DNA of 9,895 nucleotides from Spirochaetales bacterium (GTDB lineage: Bacteria > Spirochaetota > Spirochaetia > JABMQR01): assembly GCA_023139255.1 (NCBI GenBank), contig JAGLNY010000143.1:1-9895 (forward strand), written 5' to 3'. A model generated the notes under the pieces. It saw only the letters and a program-made list of their open reading frames with translations, ran no database searches and was not told the origin of the DNA. Below are positions 1 through 6,753 of this stretch, one piece after another; within the stretch, counting starts at the first letter, position 1; every line of letters starts with the position of its first letter. Made by a program: the position numbers and the translations under genes.

Positions 1-1877
1 TCAATCAAATCGCCGCACTTATCTCTTGCAGCTGAAATTTTGGCAATTGTCGCATCCCATTTATCAAAAATAGACTGAGGACAATCTGCATCCATTTTTG
101 CATAGAAAGCCTTTGAACGTTCCAGTTTGTCAATCCATTTTGTACAGCGGAAAGTAAACTGATAGGTATATTCATCCAATTTGTAATCTTCATCAAGATA
201 TTTCTTGAAAAGAGCCTTCAGGTCTTCGTAGAGAGGAATTTTACCGGTTGGGGTATCAAGTGCATCATATTCTCCATGAACTCTGCCTTCCGCCCAGTGC
301 AGCCATACTCTCTTGGCAAGCTTGCTGGTACAGAATTTTCCCTTCTCATTTAAGAGGAAGTAGTTTGTAGAGAAAACTTTCGGTTCTTCCTTCATACCTT
401 CAACAAACTTAATATTGTTCATGGTATATTCACCAAGCGGGTAGGATACAAAGTCAAGGTTAGCCATCGGGCTGGGTGTTCTCACCCCTTCAGCACCTAA
501 GGTTGCGGAAGTTGTCTCAGATTCAAGTGTACAGGCTTTCAGAAGAATACCGTCTTCCCAGGATGGGGACTCCTCAACTGGAACCGAAATATTACTGTCA
601 CGTCCGCCATAGAGGACACCATCAACCTTAACACCCTGTTTTGCTTCAAAACCTTCTTTATCAAAATTCTCAAGATAATCAAGATGCATGGTATACCGTG
701 CATTTCCATGTGCTACTCCGACAATATTGCCTTTAGCATCCTTTTTTCCCTCTGTCCAGGGACCTGAGTGGTTATCACCCTCTTTCGGGGCTTCAACGCC
801 CTGGCCAAGCCAGTAGGGTTTATTATCAGGACCGCGGAGAACATTTGAGAAGATCAGTTCCTGAGGTTTGTTCAAGTTTTCAAAAATGACCGGATCATCC
901 TTTGCATTTACTTCTTTGATGATACCAAAGATTCCCTGTTCAACATTTACTGCACGGAATTCACCATCAATATTTCTAAAGTAGGCAATATCATCACCGA
1001 CAATCTCCTCGCCCGGGATCATGGCAGTTGAGGTTTTTCCACATGCTGATGGATACGCACCTGCAAAGTAGGTCTTTCGGTCTGCCTCTTCATTGAGACA
1101 AGCCATGACAAACATGTGCTCACATAGCCAGCCTTCCTTACCCGATTTGTTAATTGCAAGTCTCATTGAGTGCTTTTTCAGTCCAACCGAGTTGCCGGCA
1201 TACTGATCATTCATTGAGAATACGATATTATTCTGGGTATCCATGTAAATTCTTCTCTTATCGAGATTTACAGAGCAACCTCTTTCATCCTGAACCCCAG
1301 CGGAATGGATGAACCTGAAAAAATCATCTTTTTCTTCATCTTTCATACCCAAAAAGTGTGCGTAAGCAGGCCTGTAGAGAATTGACTCCGAATGAGCTAC
1401 ATACCAGGAATCAGTAAACTGAACACAAGGTATCGCAAACTCTGAGAATGCAGGACCTTCACAGAAAAATTTCACGATGGTGTCTTTTCCTTCCATGTTA
1501 TTTTTTGCAATTCCCATAATCTCAGCATACCCTTCTTCATATTCGACTGAGTTTAATGACTTCATTTTCTCAAGATTTTCTTTATAGACAAGATATTTTG
1601 TGTTTACTTTGTCACGGGCCTGATCGCCGTATCCATCCCAATGAATAGTCTGGCCGTCCTGGGAAAGCTTTGATTCTTCACCTTTCTCTAGTGCCATGCT
1701 TTTTACATATTCGACATCTTCCGGGCTGTCGTCACACACATAAATTGTAGCCGGGTTGCAGTGCTCGGCAAAAGATCCGATAAAATCAAATACTTTCTCG
1801 TTCTTGAGAGCAGCAAGTTTTGTATAACTGGCCTCGCTCATCTTACTTTTCAATAATTCACTAAATTTGAAATCCAT
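1..1877 (-). CDS. pckG: GTP-dependent phosphoenolpyruvate carboxykinase, C-terminal end cut by window edge
   Basis: This enzyme interconverts oxaloacetate plus GTP with phosphoenolpyruvate, CO2 and GDP in the cytosol, for gluconeogenesis or anaplerosis. My translation from ATG 1877 is open for 625 codons to the left edge, with no stop. Family members are about 600-640 residues, so only a few residues and the stop should be missing. Visible family signatures are GNSVGLKK (K234/K235, metal ligand region), EHM (H254), the kinase-1 P-loop AYPSACGKTS (about 274-283, with the active-site loop Cys at 279 and Lys at 281), GDDIAYF (D295/D296) and YGGRDSN (R426, substrate-binding Arg region). The Cys-containing P-loop marks the GTP family, not the ATP family (pckA). 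The start is supported by AGGAG at 1883-1887, five bases upstream. The gene lies 87 bp downstream of a same-strand phosphatase gene but has its own promoter and palindrome. Identity is near certain. Confidence 0.95.
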   Translation of the reverse strand, partial: MDFKFSELLKSKMSEASYTKLAALKNEKVFDFIGSFAEHCNPATIYVCDDSPEDVEYVKSMALEKGEESKLSQDGQTIHWDGYGDQARDKVNTKYLVYKENLEKMKSLNSVEYEEGYAEIMGIAKNNMEGKDTIVKFFCEGPAFSEFAIPCVQFTDSWYVAHSESILYRPAYAHFLGMKDEEKDDFFRFIHSAGVQDERGCSVNLDKRRIYMDTQNNIVFSMNDQYAGNSVGLKKHSMRLAINKSGKEGWLCEHMFVMACLNEEADRKTYFAGAYPSACGKTSTAMIPGEEIVGDDIAYFRNIDGEFRAVNVEQGIFGIIKEVNAKDDPVIFENLNKPQELIFSNVLRGPDNKPYWLGQGVEAPKEGDNHSGPWTEGKKDAKGNIVGVAHGNARYTMHLDYLENFDKEGFEAKQGVKVDGVLYGGRDSNISVPVEESPSWEDGILLKACTLESETTSATLGAEGVRTPSPMANLDFVSYPLGEYTMNNIKFVEGMKEEPKVFSTNYFLLNEKGKFCTSKLAKRVWLHWAEGRVHGEYDALDTPTGKIPLYEDLKALFKKYLDEDYKLDEYTYQFTFRCTKWIDKLERSKAFYAKMDADCPQSIFDKWDATIAKISAARDKCGDLI

Positions 1878-1896
1878 TATTACTCCTGTGATAAAG

Positions 1897-1938
1897 TTAT
1901 CCATTATGGATAATATATAGATATTATGTGTTGATCAA
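1897..1938 (-). promoter_or_regulatory. Putative pckG promoter with overlapping 17-bp palindrome
   Basis: Read on the minus strand there is a -35-like TTGATC (1933-1938), a 17-bp spacer and a -10-like TATTAT (1910-1915). A perfect palindrome TTATCCAT-T-ATGGATAA (1897-1913, one central base) covers the downstream part of the -10 box and the expected transcription start near 1902. That is a classic repressor position. The AGGAG ribosome binding site follows at 1883-1887. The boxes and dyad are seen directly; promoter and operator function is inferred. The regulator is not identifiable from this window. Confidence 0.55.
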
Positions 1939-1964
1939 TACCTTAATAGATAAATTTTAAGAGA

Positions 1965-2774
1965 TTATATCAAAAATAATGTCCGTAGGTTTTGTATCTC
2001 CGCAGCCCCGACTGCGGCGACTGTATCGAGGTACCTAACAACTGATCCATATTCCCTGCGTATTGCATCCAGGGCAGCCTGCAGGTATTCGGGCTTTGTT
2101 GTAAGCAGTGGATGGGTAATTTCCGGTGAAACATCAACACCGAACTTCCGGAAAGAACCGGAATAACGTTCAGCTGTATGAACCAGGTCGTCCCCTGTAT
2201 GCCCGCTCATAAGGTAATCTTCCATAATTACATCATCCTCTACGCCAAGTGCATAGAGAAAAAGCGCAGCAAACAGACCCGTCCGGTCCTTTCCCCCGGT
2301 ACAGTGAATGAGGGTTGGAACATATGCAGGGGAAGTAAAAATAGTAAATAACTCCCGGAATAATGGTCCAAGCAGGTTAGGCATCTTTCTATAACTGCTG
2401 ATAATATACTTCTCAGTATCCGCCCTGTCCGCTGCAGCCTCACGGAACAACTGAATTATAGCTTCAAGACTGAAATCCGGGATCTCCGCATAAACCGGAA
2501 GATAATCCGCATTACACGGGATCCTGTCAGGGTGTGCGGCAATTTCATCATGAGACCGCAAGTCTATAATTTTACTTATCCCAAGTTCCGTAAGAAATTG
2601 AAGTTCTTCGCAAGTAAGATAGGTTAATCTGCCGGAACGATAAAGAAGACCACTTTTGACAACCTTCCCGGAAGAAGTCCCGATTCCCCCCATGTCCCTG
2701 AAATTGCGGCAGTTGGGAAGTTTTTCAGTATATAATTTGGCAGCAGTTTCAGACTCAAGGGTTCGTGTCTTCAT
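1965..2774 (-). CDS. Tyrosine phosphatase family protein (Y_phosphatase3 / dual-specificity type)
   Basis: This is a cytosolic phosphatase of the cysteine-dependent tyrosine/lipid phosphatase fold, 269 residues and apparently full length. In order it shows NFRDMGG (24-30), LYRSGRL (44-50), DLRS (71-74) and the P-loop HCTGGKDRTG (157-166). In the P-loop, C158 should be the nucleophile, R164 the phosphate-binding Arg and D163 the acid-like residue within the CxxGKDR variant loop. No signal peptide or membrane segment is seen. The HCxxGKDRTG loop is typical of bacterial Y_phosphatase3 proteins related to the Mycobacterium PtpB and Listeria LipA groups, so the substrate could be phosphotyrosine, phosphoserine or a phosphoinositide. 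The start at 2774 has no clear Shine-Dalgarno sequence, so the start choice is less certain than the family. It is divergent from the U32 gene and shares a regulatory gap with it. Confidence 0.9.
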   Translation of the reverse strand: MKTRTLESETAAKLYTEKLPNCRNFRDMGGIGTSSGKVVKSGLLYRSGRLTYLTCEELQFLTELGISKIIDLRSHDEIAAHPDRIPCNADYLPVYAEIPDFSLEAIIQLFREAAADRADTEKYIISSYRKMPNLLGPLFRELFTIFTSPAYVPTLIHCTGGKDRTGLFAALFLYALGVEDDVIMEDYLMSGHTGDDLVHTAERYSGSFRKFGVDVSPEITHPLLTTKPEYLQAALDAIRREYGSVVRYLDTVAAVGAAEIQNLRTLFLI

Positions 2775-2830
2775 GATGTATATGTATCATAATTCAAAAC
2801 AGATTGTCCACTTATACACCGCTTGTATTT

Positions 2831-2856
2831 GTGCATAGCAAGCTGCTTGTATGCAC
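2831..2856. promoter_or_regulatory. Long imperfect palindrome in the divergent phosphatase / U32 gap
   Basis: The left arm is GTGCATA (2831-2837), one unpaired G (2838), then CAAGC (2839-2843). After a central T come GCTTG (2845-2849) and TATGCAC (2850-2856). All 12 arm positions pair. The octamer GCTTGTAT in the right half is repeated upstream at 2821-2828, giving a second half-site. The element overlaps the putative -35 of the U32 gene and lies between two divergent genes. A shared operator is the simplest reading, although an RNA hairpin is possible. No regulator is encoded nearby. Confidence 0.5.
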
Positions 2857-2875
2857 TACATAAAATCTTTAAAAT
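2847..2875 (+). promoter_or_regulatory. Putative U32 gene promoter implying a leaderless or very short leader
   Basis: TTGTAT (2847-2852), a 17-bp spacer and TAAAAT (2870-2875) would start transcription at or next to the ATG at 2882. No purine-rich ribosome binding site precedes that ATG; the bases just upstream are AAAATAACACC. A second TAAAAT at 2861-2866 lacks a -35 at the right distance. In an archaeal reading, the ATAAAAT at about -20 could be a TATA element of a leaderless gene. The -35 match is weak. Confidence 0.35.
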
Positions 2876-2881
2876 AACACC

Positions 2882-5122
2882 ATGGAATTATTACTCCCCG
2901 CAGGAAGTTTTCAATCCGGTATTCGGGCACTGGAGAATGGTGCCGATGCGATATATCTTGGTCTCCAACATTTTTCAGCGCGAAAAAGCGCCAGGAACTT
3001 TACTTTTGATGAGCTCCGGCGGATCAAGACCATTACGGCTAATGCCCGGAAAAAATTCTATATAACCTGCAATACAATCCTCCGTGAACAAGAGCTCCCT
3101 GATCTCTATAAGCTGCTCGATCAGGTTGCTTATATTGAGGCAGACGCTGTTATCGTCCAGGATCTTGGTGTTCTTGCTATCATACGGGAGAACTATCCGG
3201 AACTTACGATACATGCATCAACACAATTAGCCGCGCATAATGTGTCCGGCATAAAAATTTTGAGAGAGTTTGGGGTTAAACGTACCGTGCTGTCCAGAGA
3301 ACTGACACTTGATGAAATACGTGCTGTCAGGAATTCATGCCCGGAGATGGAACTTGAGGTGTTCATCCATGGGGCATTATGCTACGGGTATTCGGGTCTA
3401 TGTCTTGCATCAAGCATACTTCTTGGCCGTTCCGCAAACAGGGGAGAGTGCGGTCAGATATGCCGAACCTGGTTTACAGTAGAATTACCGGAGAAAAATG
3501 AAAATATTGATGATGGTTATAATGCCCGTGACGGATTTTTTTTCTCAATGAAAGATCTTTCACTAAAAACCCGGATAGCTGACCTGAAAAAGATTGGAAT
3601 ATCAGCAATAAAAGTTGAAGGAAGGATGAAAGGACCCGAATATACAGCTCAAGCCGCAAAATTCTACCGTTCACTAATGGATAATACGGCTGCAGATGAC
3701 ACAGAACTTCGGACTACTTTTTCCCGTTCAACAACAACCGGATGGGTGGGAAAGAGAGAAAAAACCTTTGCACGAGCCCTTGTCTCTCCCGATTATCCTG
3801 GACACAAGGGTACCCTGATTGGTAAAATCGTGAAATGTGACCGGAAGAGAAACTTGGCCGATATTCGATTGTCAAACTCTATTTCCCTGCATGACGGACT
3901 TCTTGCGTTGAAAGATAAAAACAGGGGGAAACATATTCCCGAACCGGTGAGGTTTAGCGTTGTAAAGCTAAGCGAAACAAACGGCAGCCGGTTAGTTGAA
4001 GCAGCAGCGGGCATGACTGTTCGATTGTCGGTACCTGTATATATCCCTGAAAACACCGTGATTTATAAAATATCAGCCCATAACCAAAAGCTTCCAGAAC
4101 TTCATCCGGGATCATATTCTTTGTGGAAACATCCTGTAAACCTTATTATCACTATTTCTAATGAACAAATTACCGTTTCAGGAACAATCCCTACATTGAA
4201 AATTACAGGTAAGATTACCGAACCGCTTACAATAGATATCGCGAGGAAACCGGCAAACCTTCAGGAAATTATTGCTAAGACATTCTCTGCATCAGGAGAA
4301 AGCTTGTTCAGGATGGGGACTTCAAGCGTAATTAATAAAACCGGAAAGGCTGATTCAGAACTTTTTATTCCTGCCTCTAATTTAAAATCTGTCCGCAGGG
4401 CATGGTATGCAAAACTTGATTCCCTGTGGGAAAAACGGATCTCTTTACGGGATCTGGGGCAAACCTTCCTAATACTCCCGATTATCGATCCATTGCCGAT
4501 TATTGATCCATTGCCGGATAGAAAATCAATTATACCGGATTATGACAGTCCTGTACCCTTTATCCTGGATCCTGATCGTTATAATCCTGACACCTTGCCG
4601 CAGATTGGGGGAATATTTTATATATCCCTGAATCCTGTACTGTTTAACGAAGATTTATATTTCACCAAACTTGATTCCTTGTTGGAAAAGTTAACTACAA
4701 TTACCCCGAAACCGGTAATTCGTATTGGCCTTAACAATATCGGCCATCTCTACTGGGCACAAAGGCATCCTGAATTTGAGTATTTTGCTGATTACTATCT
4801 TTACATAGCGAACAGCAGAGCTTTCAACCTGGTAAACCGGGATCCTGGTTTAGTCAGGACTGCTTACTATTGGTTGGAAGATGCAAATCAAACACCTGCA
4901 TTTTATAAGAAGAATATATTTCCTGTCGGCCCCGGTTTTTCTCCCCCGCTATTTATCAGCAGGAGCTGCTTCCGCAAAGACAGCCTGGGTTCAGATATAA
5001 GTAAAATCAGCTGCTGCAGGGACTGCAGCAGATACCCAGATCCATACTATCTGCACCAAACCGGTAAAACCTTCACTGTACATGTCAAAAACTGTATAAC
5101 ATATCTTTTCCAGGACAGCTAG
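2882..5122 (+). CDS. Peptidase U32 family Fe-S protein with C-terminal extension (RlhA/YdcP-like, large form)
   Basis: Despite the 'peptidase/collagenase' name, characterised U32 proteins (RlhA, TrhP, UbiU/UbiV) carry out O2-independent, Fe-S-dependent hydroxylation of RNA or quinone precursors. This 746-residue protein opens with MELLLPAG and GADAIYLG (19-27). It has STQLAAHN (113-120) and the U32 core EVFIHGALCYGYSG (159-172). Cluster-type cysteines are C167, C174, C190 and C194, and KVEGRMKGPEY lies at 244-254. The long remainder resembles the DUF3656-type extension (GWVGKRE followed by HKGTLIGKIV), then a poorly conserved region and a Cys-rich tail with SCF and CCRDC. The position that is normally Cys in the NSKDLCL motif is Ser227. 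An 18-bp tandem repeat adds a duplicated PIIDPL. Large U32 forms usually act on rRNA (RlhA makes ho5C in 23S rRNA); the substrate here is inferred. No Shine-Dalgarno is seen before the ATG. Confidence 0.88.
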   Translation: MELLLPAGSFQSGIRALENGADAIYLGLQHFSARKSARNFTFDELRRIKTITANARKKFYITCNTILREQELPDLYKLLDQVAYIEADAVIVQDLGVLAIIRENYPELTIHASTQLAAHNVSGIKILREFGVKRTVLSRELTLDEIRAVRNSCPEMELEVFIHGALCYGYSGLCLASSILLGRSANRGECGQICRTWFTVELPEKNENIDDGYNARDGFFFSMKDLSLKTRIADLKKIGISAIKVEGRMKGPEYTAQAAKFYRSLMDNTAADDTELRTTFSRSTTTGWVGKREKTFARALVSPDYPGHKGTLIGKIVKCDRKRNLADIRLSNSISLHDGLLALKDKNRGKHIPEPVRFSVVKLSETNGSRLVEAAAGMTVRLSVPVYIPENTVIYKISAHNQKLPELHPGSYSLWKHPVNLIITISNEQITVSGTIPTLKITGKITEPLTIDIARKPANLQEIIAKTFSASGESLFRMGTSSVINKTGKADSELFIPASNLKSVRRAWYAKLDSLWEKRISLRDLGQTFLILPIIDPLPIIDPLPDRKSIIPDYDSPVPFILDPDRYNPDTLPQIGGIFYISLNPVLFNEDLYFTKLDSLLEKLTTITPKPVIRIGLNNIGHLYWAQRHPEFEYFADYYLYIANSRAFNLVNRDPGLVRTAYYWLEDANQTPAFYKKNIFPVGPGFSPPLFISRSCFRKDSLGSDISKISCCRDCSRYPDPYYLHQTGKTFTVHVKNCITYLFQDS
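4478..4513 (+). repeat. 18-bp in-frame tandem duplication inside the U32 gene
   Basis: Two copies of CCGATTATYGATCCATTG lie head to tail (4478-4495 and 4496-4513). They differ only by a C/T at the third position of an Ile codon. The result is PIIDPL-PIIDPL in a proline-rich linker just before the last third of the protein. The frame is preserved. It probably arose by replication slippage. Confidence 0.9.
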
Positions 5123-5139
5123 TGCTGTGTAAACACTAG
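5119..5139. terminator. Inverted repeat at the tail-to-tail junction of the U32 and radical SAM genes
   Basis: CTAGTG (5119-5124) and CACTAG (5134-5139) form a 6-bp stem around a 9-base loop. The TAG stop of the plus-strand U32 gene (5120-5122) and the TAG stop of the minus-strand radical SAM gene (5138-5136) sit in opposite arms. No T-tract follows on either strand, so a bidirectional terminator is only possible. An alternative inner pairing GTGT-AA-ACAC (5127-5136) also exists. Confidence 0.3.
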
Positions 5140-6161
5140 AATAACCCATATATATGCTCACCGCATTGAAGACATTTCCCATCCCGAATATATTTGTTTA
5201 CTGAAATTCCTGCCTCACCACCATAGCTGTGAGTTGGAATAAGTGCTGTTCCGCATCCCGGGCAAACAGTAGCTGTAAACAATTGCTCCTGACTGTTACC
5301 ACTATAAATAAAGGGAATTCCCGATTCTGAAGCTGTCTGCAGCATCGCATTGAGGAACGTTTCCGATGTCGCCTGACGTTCCCTCATTTTGTAGGCAGGA
5401 AAGAACCTGCTGAGATGCCAGACTTTTACCCCTGCACCCCGCAGGCGGCTTCCCAGCCAATAGATCTCATCAAGGGTATGCTCGCCCTCCAGAACAAGCG
5501 TTGTTACCTCCACAACGGCTCTCCCGTCTGCACTGATTCTCTCAAGATTATTCAAAACAGGAATAAAACTCCCCTTACAGAATTTGCGGTAAAACTCCTC
5601 ATTCCCTTTAACATCAATATTAAAAGCATCTATATAATCCAGCATACCGATCAGGGATTGATGCGTCATGCTTCCATTGGTTATCATGCAGTTAAGACCA
5701 TTCTCCTTCTCCTTTACCAGCTTTGCAGTATCAAGCATATAATCCTGCCAGACAACCGGGTCAGAATAGGTATAGGTCATAATCTCAAGATTATGCCCAA
5801 GCATTAACTCCATGAGTTTTTGCGGACTGGTTAAGGGCGTATTACTGCCTGAAAGAGCATATTGTGACTCATTATACTGTGATATTGCATGATTCTGGCA
5901 AAAAAGGCATTGGAAATTACATCCCGGCAGTGCTGCCGACAAGGTACTGGTTCCCGGCCTGACATGATAAAACGGTTTCTTCTCAATAGGATCTACACCG
6001 GCAGAGACTACCTGTCCATACACAGTCGTAATCATCTTCCCGTTCAGGTTTTTACGTACCCCGCAAATCCCGATTTTCCCTTCACCAAGCCGGCATCTGT
6101 GAAAACAGAATTCACAATGGATTTTTCCTGTAGTCCCCGCACTTGAAGTCTCTGCAGTCAT
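5136..6161 (-). CDS. amrS: AmmeMemoRadiSam system radical SAM protein
   Basis: This is a predicted cytosolic radical SAM enzyme of 341 residues. It reductively cleaves S-adenosylmethionine on a 4Fe-4S cluster to begin an unknown modification. In order it has an N-terminal Cys cluster CEFCFHRC (16-23) with GICG (C33), the radical SAM motif CNFQCLFCQN (C81, C85, C88), MITNGSMT (159-166), NIDVKG (181-186), WHLSRFFPAYKM (248-259) and a C-terminal metal-binding region CPGCG (300-304) plus CLQCG (330-334). This matches the pyruvate formate-lyase activating-enzyme-like family that accompanies MEMO and AMMECR1. The start overlaps the AMMECR1 stop by four bases (ATGA). No strong ribosome binding site is visible, which suggests translational coupling. 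It is the last gene of the operon. The substrate is unknown. Confidence 0.93.
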   Translation of the reverse strand: MTAETSSAGTTGKIHCEFCFHRCRLGEGKIGICGVRKNLNGKMITTVYGQVVSAGVDPIEKKPFYHVRPGTSTLSAALPGCNFQCLFCQNHAISQYNESQYALSGSNTPLTSPQKLMELMLGHNLEIMTYTYSDPVVWQDYMLDTAKLVKEKENGLNCMITNGSMTHQSLIGMLDYIDAFNIDVKGNEEFYRKFCKGSFIPVLNNLERISADGRAVVEVTTLVLEGEHTLDEIYWLGSRLRGAGVKVWHLSRFFPAYKMRERQATSETFLNAMLQTASESGIPFIYSGNSQEQLFTATVCPGCGTALIPTHSYGGEAGISVNKYIRDGKCLQCGEHIYGLF

Positions 6162-6751
6162 TGCGAATCAAGCTCCGATAATATTTCGGCTTGAAATACA
6201 TGGAATTGACAATAAGGATCCTTCCAGGCCTTCACCCCCAACCCTGCTTTAAGTGAGAGATGCGTCAAGGTCTCCTCAAGGCTCCATTCCTGCTCCACCG
6301 CTACCTGTGGAAGGAATACTGCGGTATGTCCCTGACAATGAAGCAGAATCCCATCCCTGCCAACAACAATCTCCTTATATGATACTATCTGTTTGGGAAT
6401 AGTTAATATTGATATCTCAATAATCAGAGATCCCAATTCCTCTATACTGTTCACAGGCTGAAATCTTGGATCTTCGACAGCTGCTTCTACTGCGAGCCGC
6501 CGTATGGATTCATATAACGGGTATTTTCCCAATATATTTCCTATGCACCCACGCAGAGCTAATTCTTCAGGTATGCTGTCTTTTTTTTTCAGTGTGACAA
6601 ACACTCCGTTTTCTGTAAGAAAGTCCTCAGGAACCTGATTCTGTGTCAATTCTCGGTATGTTACAGATAGTGTACCAACTAAATGCTCAGCAATACTCTC
6701 TCGTGCCAGCTTAAGCAGTAATATCCGGTTTGCTTTTTTCAGGCGGGTCAT
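6158..6751 (-). CDS. amrA: AMMECR1 domain protein (AmmeMemoRadiSam system protein A)
   Basis: I place the start at ATG 6751 (197 residues), not the upstream in-frame ATGs at 6775 and 6763. A strong GGAGG (6757-6761) sits five bases before 6751, and the shorter protein begins MTRLKKANR. The AMMECR1 signature LRGCIGNI is at 66-73. It is followed by DPRFQPV (94-100), EISIL (112-116), LPQVAVEQEW (147-156), KAGL (168-171) and FQAEI (186-190), covering the whole single-domain fold. The molecular function is unknown. The conserved RGCIG loop is thought to be an active or binding site, and the human homologue is linked to the AMME contiguous-deletion syndrome. It begins 2 bp after the MEMO stop and overlaps the radical SAM start by four bases. 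Codons 55-57 are AAA AAA AAA (nine A in a row), a possible slippage site. Confidence 0.94.
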   Translation of the reverse strand: MTRLKKANRILLLKLARESIAEHLVGTLSVTYRELTQNQVPEDFLTENGVFVTLKKKDSIPEELALRGCIGNILGKYPLYESIRRLAVEAAVEDPRFQPVNSIEELGSLIIEISILTIPKQIVSYKEIVVGRDGILLHCQGHTAVFLPQVAVEQEWSLEETLTHLSLKAGLGVKAWKDPYCQFHVFQAEILSELDSQ

Positions 6752-6753
6752 TA

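Noticed and set aside
2823..3065. Plus-strand open frame of 80 codons overlapping the U32 start
   Set aside because: It runs in another frame through the conserved U32 N-terminus and begins inside the palindrome.
5415..5807. Plus-strand open frame of 130 codons
   Set aside because: It lies wholly antisense to the well-supported radical SAM gene, has no ribosome binding site of note and resembles no family.
5889..6146. Plus-strand open frame of 85 codons
   Set aside because: It is antisense to the conserved N-terminal Cys region of the radical SAM gene, and its composition is that of a shadow frame.
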